Shown here: positions 9,887-21,007 of the stretch, in pieces | Layout of the letters: each line of letters opens with the position of its first letter | Position numbering within the stretch: position 1 is the first letter of the stretch | Source: Immersiella caudata | Lineage: Eukaryota > Ascomycota > Sordariomycetes > Sordariales > Lasiosphaeriaceae | Reading direction: 5' to 3' | NCBI GenBank assembly: GCA_030512335.1 | Contig: JAULSU010000005.1 | Location: 1,054,001 to 1,118,000 of the forward strand | DNA length: 64,000 nucleotides | Program-made: the position numbers and the translations under genes | The notes under the pieces: generated by a model | Seen by the model: the letters and a program-made list of their open reading frames with translations, nothing else | The model's database searches: none | What the model was told of the DNA's origin: nothing

Positions 9887-11776
9887 ATGCCGCCGAAAAA
9901 GGCCATCGCGTCGGCTGCGACCACGCGCGAAACCGCCACGAAGAAGAGAGCCGCGGCCACAAAGAAGAGCACGCCTGCCCCAGCCGACGACTCAGAGCCA
10001 GAACCTAAGAAGAAGACGGGGACGAAGAAGACGGTGGCGGCAGTTAAGAAGACCGCACCGGCGACGAAAAAGGCTGCTCCCGCGAAGGCGGCACCAGCTA
10101 AGAAGGCGCCGCCCGCGAAGAAGGCTGCTCCCACAAAGAAGGCTCCTACCAAGGCCCAGAAGGCTTCTGAGGAGTCCGACAAGGAGAATGTCGGCGCCAA
10201 AGCAGCAAAACGCAAGCGCTCCACTGATGAGTCCGAGGATGAGGAAGAGCAGCAGGACAAGGAGGCCGAGCCTGAGACGGGCGACGAGGGCGAGAAGCGC
10301 GCGACCAAGCGTGCAAAGGTCTCACCCGCGAAGCCCGCAGCTACCAAGAAGATCGCGCCGGCCAAAGCCGCCGCAGTCAAGAAGGCCCCGGCGGTGAAGA
10401 AGGCCGCCTCGAAGAAGAAGGTTATCAACCAGGCTCCTACCCAGGTGATGGACATCTTCGTCTTTGGAGAGGGCAGTTCCGGCGAGCTTGGACTCGGCAG
10501 CTTAAAATACGAAGGCAAGAAGCCTATTGACGTCAAGCGACCGCGTATCAACCACAACTTGAAGGACATCGTCCAGGTTGCTTGCGGTGGAATGCACGTT
10601 GCTGCGCTGACGAAGGACAACAAGATCCTGACTTGGGGTGTCAACGACCAGGGTGCTCTCGGACGCGACACCACTTGGTCGGGCGGTCTTAGAGACATGG
10701 ACGAGGATTCCGATTCTGAGGATGATGACGACACTGGCCTTAACCCACATGAGAGCACACCGGCCGAGGTCGATGTTTCCGAGGTCCCTGAAGGCACCAA
10801 GTGGGCTCAGATTGTGGCCAGCGACAGCGCAACATTTGCTCTGACCGAAGCTGGCGAGGTTTACGGATGGGGAACATTCAGGGTAAGGCTTTCGCATCGC
10901 ATCGTGTCTCAAGTCATCGCATGCTAACCTATCCCGCAGAGCAACGAGGGAATCCTCGGATTCAGCCGCTCATCTCAGGTTCAGACCAAGCCTGCGCTTG
11001 TGCCTGAGCTGTCCAAGGTCAAGCAGCTCGCTGCCGGCTCTAACCATATCCTCGCTCTCGACGAGAAGAACAAGATCTACGCCTGGGGCGCCGGTCAGCA
11101 AGCCCAACTTGCCCGCCGTCTTCTCGAGCGCGACGACGCCGCAGCCCTCTATCCAAGTGGCATCGGTGCTCTCCCCGGCCGCGCCAAGGCCGAAAAGCTC
11201 AGCTGCGGCTCATACCACTGCTTCGTGGTCGACACCAAGAGCCGTGTCATCGGCTGGGGCCTCAACAATTATGCTGAGCTCGCCATCGAGGCCGAAGTCG
11301 GCACCGACGGTGGCTTCATCCTCAAGCCACAGCTCGTCGAGTCCCTCGACGACAAGGAGGTTGTTGAGATCGCTGGTGGCGAGCACCACTCCCTCGCCTG
11401 CACCGCCGACGGCGAGCTCCTCACCTGGGGCCGCATCGACGGCCACCAGGTTGGCCACCCACGTGAGTCCTTCACCGAGGATAACGCCGTCTGGGACGAG
11501 AAGAACAACCCGCGCGTCTTGATCGAGCCCCTCCCCATAAAGGGCCTCTCCGACATTGTCAAGGTCGCCGCCGGCACAGACCACAGCTTTGCTATCACCA
11601 AGGACGGCAAGGTCTACTCCTGGGGCTTCTCCGCAAACTACCAGACCGGGCAGGGTACCACCGAGGATATCCCGGTGCCTACGCTTATTGACAACTCTGC
11701 CATTCGTGATCGAAAGATCATCTTTGCTGGTGCGGGCGGGCAGTACTCCGTTCTGGGTGCTGAAGCTGAGGAGTAA
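9887..11776 (+). CDS. RCC1-type Ran guanine-nucleotide exchange factor with H1-like tail
   Basis: Two exons, 9887-10882 and 10940-11776, with a 57-nt intron (GTAAGG, branch TGCTAAC, CCGCAG). Product 610 aa. Residues 1 to ~185 are Lys/Ala/Pro rich with repeated PAKKA, APTKKA and VKKAP units plus acidic patches, very like linker-histone tails. From about residue 193 (DIFVFGEGSSGELGLG) the seven-bladed RCC1 propeller follows, with repeats carrying the G-x-N/H-x-(L/I)-A-L and W-G-x-N-x-x-G-x-L signatures: CGGMHVAALT, TWGVNDQGALG, AGSNHILALD, YAWGAGQQAQL, GWGLNNYAEL, GGEHHSLA, AGTDHSFAIT and YSWGFSANYQTG. RCC1 (S. pombe Pim1, yeast Srm1) loads GTP on Ran at chromatin and is essential for nuclear transport and mitosis. 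The start at 9887 is chosen because upstream in-frame sequence (from 9797) lacks the basic character. The tail probably binds DNA or nucleosomes (inference). Confidence 0.95.
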
Positions 11777-12747
11777 ATTAAACTTGCAACGGATACGCTG
11801 AGATGAGAAGGTATGCGGTTAAGAGAAGAAGAGCATGGCTAGCTCGACAGGAGCAGGGAGCCTGAAGAAGGATATGCGTTTTTCCCGTCATATTACATTA
11901 TGTTTCGCGCCTGTCCGCATCGACATGCCTGGGTAGATTGACATGGCCTGGCTGGCTGGATGCCGCCGGCCCGGTTTGAATTGTCCGTCTGAGTTTTCAG
12001 GGGGCTTTTTATTATATTCGTAATAGGCCCTTTACGTTATGGTGGTATAGCTTGAGGTCTAATGATATTCCTGTTGTGACATTGCTGTCTGATATCCGAT
12101 ATCGCGACATGTGTGTGAACATGGCAGACGTGTGCATGAATGTGATAGATATGTGTGATGAGGTGGGAGCATGGGACCAGTCTTGCGAGGCACGAATACA
12201 ACTTCAGGAAGCGTGAAGAGTGTGGACTCCAGGCCGTGTTGGAGGGCAGAAAAGGCCACAGTTCGGGTGGCAAGACATGTGGAATCACTTTCCAGGGGCG
12301 TTTCGACATCCGAGAGGTCGTAGAGGTCACGGGGTTGCGGCGTGAGGAACTGCCTTGGAAGTTCACACTTAACTTGTAGCCGTTGATACCGTTGCTGACT
12401 GATACTGATACCCAAATACCTGTCCATCAACGGGTTTGCCGCTGACATGAGGTCTAGATACGCCTCACGCTTCTGATTATGTTTTGTTTCGTATCATACA
12501 ACAGCGTCTCGCACTCGCTGCATCTTCTATTCACAAGCAGCAAATCGCTTCTAGGACACCGCTGGCTCCATCTTACGTCGATTCTTGCTCCCTCCAACCA
12601 CTTGGCATGCCCTGAGGTTCATCTTTTCTGCACCATTCCCGATCAAGTAGCATATCGTAGCTCTCGGGTAAGTAAATGCATCGCCCTGTTGTTCCATACC
12701 GCTATTGTAACTCTATCCAGTTCAATCCTAATTATCCGTCTCCGACA
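11777..12747. other. Intergenic between convergent RCC1 and Yip1
   Basis: Holds both 3' regions, with T-rich sequence near 12008-12020 (cttttta ttatatt). Small overlapping frames on both strands show no domain or splice-supported model. Confidence 0.6.
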
Positions 12748-13769
12748 TCATGAGGCGGGACCCGTTGCGACCTTGGCGAACGTCCCGCTACCGCGGCTAC
12801 TAAACACGCCCATGATACCGAAGCCGACGTAGAACATGGCCAGAGGGTACGCCACCAACCCCCTCATGGCGCGCATCCGCAGTGTGGTGCAGAAGATGCC
12901 CGAAGCGCTCCACGTGCACCACATGATGGCGAAGGTCGTGAGCACGATACCCAGCGGTGTGTCCATCGGCATGGCGATCCCAACCAAGCTTGTGAGGACC
13001 AAAGGCAGTAGGCAGTAGCCTAGGACGCTGGCCGAGCGCGCAAACGTTGGTCGGGTCGTGGGGTGGCTGTCGGAGGTTGGCTGGCCGGGGTAGGACGGGA
13101 CAGCAGGGGCGCCTGCTGGGGCTGCGTCGGCGGGTGCCATGAGGGAGAGGATGGCATGGAGAAGAATGGTTCCCAAAAGGCCGAGGCCATAGATGTAGCC
13201 GAAGTGTACTCTGCCAGAGAGAAGAAGGAATGTGCCGAATCTAAGCGTGGTCAGTAACGAGGGGTCGGAGGGGGGCCAGGGGTCGACGAACAGAAGGAAG
13301 AAAAGAAGAGGACCGGCTAAGTCGGAGTCGTCCATTAGGTGTTGGTCGATTCGCCCGAAGGGGTTAAGGACGGCGAGAGTCTGTTTCAATATCAGCGACA
13401 AACCGATGCTTAGGAAGACATTGAGGCTACCTTTGAACGGATATGCGAGAACTCGATGCCTAGCTCAACCAGCAGCGAAGGCTCTCCGTCGTAGCCTTCA
13501 GGTGTAAACGCGGCAATCCAGCCAGTCCGCAGACCTCCTTGTTCACCCATGCGCCCCGACACTCCAGGCGCGCCGCCGAAACCCGAGTTGAAGCCGCTCG
13601 ATACACCGTAGCCCCCGCCTGCCGAGGAACCGCTGTAGCCGTATGACGCTTGTGAAGGAGTCGCATGGCCTGATACTGGCTGTCCGTACGTCGAGGGGTA
13701 GAATTGTAAGTTCTGGGCGCCTGTTGGGGCGTAGCCCTGGTTCGGCGGCGCCCCGTAGTACTGTGACAT
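12748..13769 (-). CDS. YIP1: Yip1 family Golgi membrane protein
   Basis: Three exons on the minus strand: 13431-13769, 13292-13380 and 12748-13240. The introns are 50 nt (donor GTAGCC, end AAACAG) and 51 nt (donor GTTCGT, branch CTGAC, end CTTAG). The second intron is a multiple of three with no stop. Removing it restores the conserved LLFFLLFGTFLLLSG join. Product 306 aa. The N-terminal ~85 residues are Gly/Ser/Tyr/Gln rich and cytosolic. The Yip1 core follows: ELGIEFSHIRSKTLAVLNPF, DLAGPLLF, HFGYIYG, then five hydrophobic helices to the C-terminus. Yip1 binds Ypt/Rab GTPases and acts in ER-to-Golgi vesicle transport. It starts 553 bp from the divergent Tim16 gene. Confidence 0.93.
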
Positions 13770-14322
13770 TGTGTTTGGCGGTATGCGAATATGTGAAGGT
13801 TAACGTTGAGATCGTCAGCCGAGGAAAGTACACTGGGCGCGGTTCGCAGAGTAGAATTCGAAGAAAAGTCGTCTAGTGAGCGTCCTGGTAGCGAAACGAA
13901 TAAATAATGCAACTGGTAGAGCCTCGAGGTAGCGTTATGACATGTGGTAAACTTTGCGTGAAGTTGCGATCTTGCTTCTTTGAATGGAAGCTCCAGCTTG
14001 CCTGCTGCTTGGCGGGCGCTGGCTGACTGACGCAGCTGATGCCTGAGGCCACATCATTGGCCACCAAGCAACTTGCCAAGCGCGTCCCTGGCAGCGTCAC
14101 GATCAACCGAGGATATTCCGGTTATCGGCTGGTCAATCTCCACGGCTCAATTTTTTGAGTTTCTTGCCATTCGGTCATTCCATCTTTGCCGACCTCAGTG
14201 CAGCGACCATCGGCATCGACACGCACGACCGACAGGCCCGGCGCTCAGCACCCACGAACATCGCTGCTGCATCCTGAGGAGACCCACGGCAAGCAAGGCG
14301 GCACCGCTGCTCAATTGCAACA
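13770..14322. promoter_or_regulatory. Divergent promoter region, YIP1 / TIM16
   Basis: 553 bp between outward-facing start codons of two housekeeping genes, so it carries both promoters. No clear TATA. A CCAAT-like ggccaccaag/ccaag context was not convincing. Confidence 0.5.
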
Positions 14323-14838
14323 ATGGTAAGCCCCGGCCCTTCACATTCCCGCCGACAAGCTCCGCATCTGCGCCTCCCTTCGATCACGTTCGACATCACC
14401 TAACACGCTCCCCCACAGGCACACCGCATCATCACCCAAGTCGTCCTCATCGGCGGGCGCGTTCTCGGGCGCGCCTTCGCTGAGGCCTACAAGCAAGCCT
14501 CCGCATCCTCTGCATACCAGCGAGCGCAAGCCAAAGGCGGCGGCACCGCCACTGGCCGCGTCAACCTCAGCACCGGCATGACCCTCGACGAAGCCTGCAA
14601 GGTCCTCAACGTCAAGCCACCAACAGGAACGCCCGCCGAGATGGAGGAGGTCATGTCCCGCTTCAAGAAGCTCTTCGACGCTAACGAGCCCAAGAACGGC
14701 GGCTCGTTTTACCTGCAGAGCAAAATCCTACGCGCGCGAGAGAGGCTCGAAGCGGATATGCGTCCAAAGATGGACAAGACAGCGCAAGAAGCAGAGGTGA
14801 AAGAAGGGTGGAAGCCCAAGGTTTACAAGGACAGGTAG
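14323..14838 (+). CDS. PAM16: Mitochondrial import motor subunit Tim16/Pam16
   Basis: Exon 1 codes only the initiator ATG (14323-14325). The intron starts at the very next base (14326-14418, 93 nt, GTAAGC...CCACAG), and exon 2 is 14419-14838. Product 140 aa starting MAHRIITQVVLIGGRV. The AFAEAYKQA motif and the degenerate J-like domain (MTLDEACKVLNVKPP..., FKKLFDANEP..GGSFYLQSKILRARERLE) are clear. The J-like domain lacks HPD, as expected for Pam16. Pam16 pairs with Pam18/Tim14 at the TIM23 channel to restrain Hsp70 activation in matrix protein import. The N-terminal hydrophobic segment anchors it at the inner membrane. The spliced start matches family N-termini exactly, which supports the unusual first exon. 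Confidence 0.95.
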
Positions 14839-16294
14839 CCGGGGCCACTTGGAAGGGCGAAAATGACGCGGACGATGATGAGACGTCCGGGATAAAAGCT
14901 GGGGACGGGGAGGCAGAGACACCGGTCCGTCACACCGGATGGCTCTGGCCGACTCCTCCCCGCATGTATACAATCTTCACTCGACATTCAGCGGGCCTGG
15001 CGTTCTCGGTTTTGGGATCCGGCAGGATATGTGCCCGGTTATTGCATTGGGGTTGGACGGCGGCGGCAGTTGGGGGAGAAAACGGCCTCAGTGATCTCGC
15101 AGCGCTCCCTCCCTCGCTCGCCTCGACACTGTGTACTATAATACTTGTACGACTCGAAGAAAGGGGGGCGGGTATGCGAAGGCGCGGTCGAGAGAGGCCT
15201 TGTGAATAGGGGCGCACGTCGTGAGACAGCGGAGCGGCCAGCATCGATAGACCAGACTTCAGCATTATTAGAAAAAGAAATAGCATCCGATTACACAAGC
15301 CTGGACCCTTTTCTCCGACAGATATGCCGGACTTGCCTCCCGACATTTTGTTTGTGTTGCACAACGCAAACCCGGCGCAACACGATGCAGCGAGAGAAAT
15401 CCCACCAACCATATCCGCCAAGGCTGCGCAGAACCTCAGCCCTTTATATACCAAAACTCAGCACGCAGTAAAATAAATGATACAAAATACAAATAAATCA
15501 CATCGGGCATAGTCCCATTTTATTCTCCGTCGACGGTTTCGACAAGATGCTGGTCCTCCCATGTGCGACCGGGGACCCGGATTGGACGTCTGATCACCGC
15601 CGATCAGGCGCACCGTCGCAGGTAACCCGGTCCCGGTCCGCATATTGCGTGTTGCCAGACGTTGGGAAGCCCGATCTTGCTGCGAGTAGAGATGGCGGCA
15701 TTGATGTCGGATGTGTGGTGCTGTGGTTCAGGTGAGCGTTACCGGGGAAGGAGATCTTGGTTTTTAGCTGGGTTTAGGTTTAGTCAGGGGCATAGATTGG
15801 AGAGGGAGGGGGGGGGGGGGGGGTTTGAGGAGGGGGTGTTGAGCGATCACCACCGCAGAGAGAAAGGTGCAAGGTTGAGAGGTGTGGTAAGGGAGGTAGA
15901 AGTTGTATGGGTATCTATTCCTTCATCGCTACTATCTAACATAGCTTCTGTCCTCAACTAGATACCTCCCTAAACTATGGGGCAAGTACATGTGAGTGTA
16001 GCTTTAAGTGTGTGTAAGTCCTCGGCCGGCCAGCCGTCTAAATTGTACCAGTACAGTTCCCACCCCATTAGAATGCGCCCCTTGATCGAACCAGACGCCA
16101 ATGTGCCGTACCGTGCCGTATCCGTTTTTCTCCAGTATGTGTGTAATATCGCCCTGGTGTAAATGCAGTCGTAGGCAAGGAGTCGCTGCTGAGACTCCAA
16201 ACATGTCGTGATGTGCCGTCTCCAGCCAGCCTCGTCGATGTGTAAAATTATCAAGATGTCTTCATCTCGTCGTGTCGTCATCATCCTGCCTCCT
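14839..16294. other. Intergenic between convergent genes; G16 tract and AT-rich 3' signals
   Basis: An AT-rich stretch (about 15468-15505) has aaataaa-like motifs suited to 3'-end formation. A run of 16 G lies at 15808-15823. No supported gene. Confidence 0.6.
15808..15823. repeat. Poly-G tract (16 bases)
   Basis: Uninterrupted run of 16 G, flanked by GGGAGGG-like and GAGGAGGGGG sequence. It could form a G-quadruplex. Length is uncertain because homopolymers are error-prone in sequencing. Confidence 0.9.
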
Positions 16295-18289
16295 TCAGAC
16301 GGCTTTGCCTATCGAAGCCCCGAGGCTCCCTGAGGGGTACCACCCCGATGGTCCCCCGCTGTTTCTCACTGGCGGCCGCCGAGGTGACGGCTCATCGTCC
16401 TCCACCTCCGCAGGGCCCAGCGGCCTAGGCCATCCTCTCTCTACCGCATGCCCATGCCACGCCGGAGGCGGCGTCAATAGCGTTCCGAGACCCGGATACG
16501 AAACATCGCTCCTCGCGCCAAAGCTCGTCTCTCTGTCCCACCCCGCGCTGAAGATGCTCGTAGACGGCCTTCCTCCCGAGCCACTTGCCCTCGGATCCAG
16601 CGTAGAGTACATGGCCGAGTCCCTGTTGTTATTATTATTACCCGGGGAGCTTCCGTCCCGGACGCTGCCCCTTTCACTTGCAATGCTCCACTCCCCGGGA
16701 TCCTGCGGCGTGGTTGCGCCCGTTGTCGTCTCCTCCACGAATAAACTATACGTGCGGCCTCGATGACCCGGTGGCATCGGCCATAGCTGCGAGCTTTGTG
16801 TGCGTCTCTTTGGCGCGGGTCGAATGACGATGCGGACTTCGCCTTCGCCAGTAAGCATACTGTGGTTGCTGGGACCAGACGCGGCGGAGTTGTCAGAGCT
16901 GGTTGAGCCGTTTGTTGCGAGCGCGCCTGTGCCGGTTACTCCGCGAGGTCCGCTGAGACGGGGTGGCACTGCTGGGACATAGGCTGGGGCCCCAGGTCCG
17001 CCAGATCGGGGAGATGGGAGCTGCTGGCGCATCTGGGCTTGAGCTGAGCGCCGGTTCCTAACGACGCGACGGAGGCCGAATGCTAGCAAAATAAGTAACA
17101 GCAGACCCATGAAGGAGCCGACTGCAATGCCGATGATTTGTGTCGTGGTGTATTGCATTGTTGAGGCTGGCGCAGGCTGCAAGGTCGGCACTGGGCCTGG
17201 TGTGGTCGTAGTGGGGACCAAGGGAGTGGTGAGCATGGTCATCATCGTCCTGGTCGTCATGGATGGCTCCTGTGAGCTGGAGATGGTAGATGAGGGCGGA
17301 ACAGAGGAGGTTTGGGTGCTCGATGTTGAAGAAGGTGTGCTAGTCAGAGTCGAGGACGGTGGTGGGAGCACCGCTGTTGTAGGATTGGCCGGTATCGATG
17401 TGACTCCAGTCGCGGTTGGTACAGCCGGAGGCGCATCTGTGGCTGGGATCTCTCCAGCAGGAACGAAAACAGTCGTCGTGATGAAGACTGTAGTTACCGC
17501 ATTTGGAGCCGCAAACATGGTCGAAAAGACAGTGTCTGTGAGTGTTCCCAACACAACACTCTGCCTAAGAACAGTCGTCAAGACTTGAGCGGTGATCGTT
17601 GACGTTACTGTCTGCCCCTGCCTCCTTCCCAGTTCTTTGCTCCTTGTCGAAGAGGATGTCGTCCCTGGTGCGCCATTGGCGCTCCTTTTTGCCTTTGCAA
17701 CAAAAGATGTCGCAGTTACTGTTGCAGTTTCAGTTTGTTCAACTGGATCCAGCAGAGTGAGAGTGATGGTCCTGGTCGCCCTCACTACCGACGTTGTTGG
17801 AGAGCCAGTAAACAGTGTTATCGTGCTTGTAGAAGTCCTGGTGACAAAGACAGTAGAAGCCCCAGGAATCGCGGCCCTGCTAGAAGTTAGCCACTGTCAA
17901 CAAAAGGAAAGCATGCAAACTTACGGCGTCGACAGCGGCTGCCTACAGTTCCCACCGGCGCAGTCAACGACAGCAACTGGGCAGCAATCAGGTTGCCCCG
18001 CCTCTGAGAGACAGCAAGTGAAGCCATCTTGACAGGTGTAATCAGGGCCATTGGCCTGCGAACACAAAACATCTCTCGGTTGTATCCTCCTCCCCTTCGA
18101 TCCCCTTGGTGTTCGTCGCGTGCCTTCCTCGGTGCGCGACGGATGTGATCGGTCGAGCCTCGGTCTTGTCTGCTCTCGAGATATCTGGACCTGGTGCCCT
18201 GTCCTGGCAGGAACGGCGCGATGGTCCAGTACTGACGCCGTTGCCGAGAGTCCCAGAAGAAGGGTCCTCAAACCCCGTGATATGAGCAT
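16295..18289 (-). CDS. Type I surface protein: Cys-rich head, Ser/Thr stalk, TM helix
   Basis: Two exons on the minus strand, 17925-18289 and 16295-17876, with a 48-nt intron (GTAAGT...CTAGCAG). Product 648 aa. It starts at ATG 18289 with a signal-peptide-like MLISRGLRTLLLGLSATASV. Around residues 75-120 a Cys-rich head contains C..YTC..FTCC..DCC..DC..NC. A long Thr/Ser/Val-rich region (beta-prone TVTSTITAQV repeats, then Pro/Thr) follows, then one transmembrane helix (IIGIAVGSFMGLLLLILLAF, followed by RRVVRNRR) and a ~230-residue cytosolic tail rich in Ser/Pro/Gly. This plan resembles fungal wall sensors of the Mid2/Wsc type, but no WSC domain is seen. Extracellular role and ligand are unknown. 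A further intron in the basic stretch after the signal peptide (residues ~35-70) is possible. Confidence 0.75.
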
Positions 18290-21007
18290 GCTTATGTCCG
18301 GGGCATTGTGCGCAGAGAAGGCGAGAAACTTTGCAGTATGACAGCAAAGGAGGAAGGAGCGAGGTAGGGTGGAAACAAGCGGTGACGAGAAAGTTAAAAG
18401 AGTGGAAGCCGGCCGATCGCAACGGCTTGGGTAAATTGGTGAGATTTGAGAAAAGAGAACAAAGGCAAAAGAGCGAAGTGGTCTGCCTCGAGGCGTAGTG
18501 ATCGACTGGAGGGCCGGTCGGTGGAGGAGGGAGGGAACAAGACGGGGGAAGTGTGGGGGAGAGGCGCGGAGGATATGGCAGACAAGCATCGTGGCCCATG
18601 TGGATGACGAACAAGTCGATCCAAGGCAACCCGGGGTGGCTCGACGATGAGCTGAGCTCTTCCATCAACATCCGACCCGACGACGCGGAAGCTGGATGGG
18701 CCAGATGCTTTGCGTCATCCGTCAGGGCATAAGCTGGGCTGGTGATCGCGGAGCATCCACGCCTAGTACCATAGATTGACGTCCAGTCACGTCCCGGTCA
18801 GCAGCCGAGACACGGCCAGCCAGCCTTCGAGGTTGTAAGGCTCAGACCGGCATCCGCGCTCAAAAGCTTCTCGAAGACCTGGGAGAACGATCGAGTAGTG
18901 GGGCCCGGCAATGCGGGAGCCGTCTTTGCATGACAAGCAGCGCCCGAACAGGACAGCACATGGCCACGAAATGGGACGACAGGGGCAGGGCGAGCGGCCA
19001 GCTCCGGCCTGTCGCAGGTCCCATCTTATTGAGCCCGTTCTATCTGCGGCGGAAAACCTGTCGACAGCCGCCGCCGATAGAGTGAGGCTGGACCAGGCAT
19101 TATCGCCGTTGAGGCTCAGTGAGGCTCTGTCGATATCAACTCTTAAGGCTCCAACTGCAGCGTTCTACCGGACTGAGCTGGCCAGGTGACCTCCCCTCCG
19201 TTGACTCTTACCAAGCTCATGCGTATGATGCGCACCACCAGATCGCTCACTCGCCTGCCTGACCACACCACCCTCATCCACGATCCGACCTCAGGATCGT
19301 TCATCCCAATCGCCCATGCAAGCTCGTCCAGAACGGGGCGTCCCTGGTGCAGATGAAATGCTGAGGGTAGGGGTCCCCGACGAATGCTACCTCTCTGCGT
19401 GCAAAACCTGGAGGGTGCTGTTCGGCGGCGCAGCGGCGCTCAGATCTCGTCCAACCGAGTTCCTTCATGCGGGGTGGCCACCACCCGACTCGCCCTTCAG
19501 ATGTAAGAACTGAAAGCTCACCATTGGAGCTACTGCTGTGCAACAGGCTTTCTGCAGCAGCAGCTTCTTCTGGTGCGTCGACATCGCCGTCGATGAGAAC
19601 CCGACAAACGACAGTTCTCGCTCAATTAAGCGGAACTCAATTGACTTCAACAGTTCCGCTCTCACCTCTGGAAAGCAAACCCGCACAACCCCCAACAGGA
19701 TCTGGTTCGCGCGCCGCTCAATCCGAACTCTGCAGATCCCAAGTTTTGAGATGGAAGCTCAGGAACCCCAGCTTGAACTAGACCTTCCCGTCCTCCTGCC
19801 AACTGCCACACCTGCCACCGTCCCCGCCAAGAAACGGCAGCACCTCCAAGCATGAACACAATGACGAGCACTCTCCCCTGGATTTAGCTAAAACACGGAC
19901 GCCTCAATCTGATGACCTCTCGCAATAGCGGCAACTCCTCGGCCGAGATGCTCATATTCTGCATCACATCTCAGTCACCAAACAGTCATCATCTTACCTG
20001 CCGATTAGCTTCACACAGTCACGCGTTGTTTCCTCTCCAGCCTCCGCTCTCTCCGCATCGTTTCCTCTTCTCCGCTGTTCTGTTCCGTTCTGTTCCCTCC
20101 CAGGCCGCCCACAGGCATCTGCACAAAACGACCCCTTCTTTTGTGCCAGCGACGAAGCCCAAAAATTAAACACGAGAAACCTAGATCCACCCCCTACTCA
20201 ATACCCAAGGTATGTACCCGGGGAATCCCTCCACGGCTCGCGGATCTCGCCAGCGCCGGAGTCTCGAACGCCCTGGCTGCCTCCACATCCAACCTCGGTA
20301 CTCGCACCTTGGCTGTTGTTCGAATCTCAAATCCCATTATCGGAACAATACACATCCACATCCACTCGATCCCACAGTACGGTTCCTTCTTTCGCAGCCT
20401 TGTAATATTTTTTGGTACTGCAGGCTACCGTTCTTTCACTTCTTCTAGAACAAAATACCATGTGTATCCAACCCTGAACCCCTTGGGGGTTTTACATCAA
20501 CCCGTCCATCCGGTGGAAATCTCCCATTCTACCAACACAAGTAACCTTTCCAAACCCTTTGCGAAGCGGAGTTCTCGCCATGTACAGTACTGCTCACCCT
20601 TCCTCTCCAGTAAAAATACCCCCGCCGTGGTATCAATAGATAATAATAGTAGTAAGGTGACAAACACATGAGAGGATTATGTAGGTGAAGCATTGTAACT
20701 GCGCGTCCTCGGCGTTGACAAATCGCAGCCTCCCGCGCGTGACGTCTATCACCAACTTCCGCGCCAGCGGCATCAACAATAAGAGCCGCCACCGCGCCTC
20801 GGCAGCAGACGCCTTGCCGCCTTCACCACGGCCACCTTCCTTGATTCCCCCCGACCGACACAATGCAAAATTCCCCCAAAGATAAATGCACCGAAAAAAA
20901 AAAACAGGCTAGCAGAGCGAACATCCTCGTTCACCCGCCAATACCCGGGAGGCGTTTTCCCCTCCGACCCGTCCCTCCGAAACATGACATTGCGTGCGCC
21001 AAGCCCC
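18290..21007. other. Gene-poor 2.7-kb stretch
   Basis: Contains the promoter of the 18289 gene on its left and the 3' flank of the rhodopsin-like gene on its right. CT-rich blocks lie at about 20030-20130. Small frames (for example 19467-19781 and 20141-20671, plus strand) have no recognisable domain. Nothing supported. Confidence 0.5.

Noticed and set aside
9877..10800. 307-codon minus frame
   Set aside because: Antisense shadow of the Lys/Ala-rich RCC1 tail; composition mirrors it.
19467..19781. 104-codon plus frame
   Set aside because: No family features and several competing frames.
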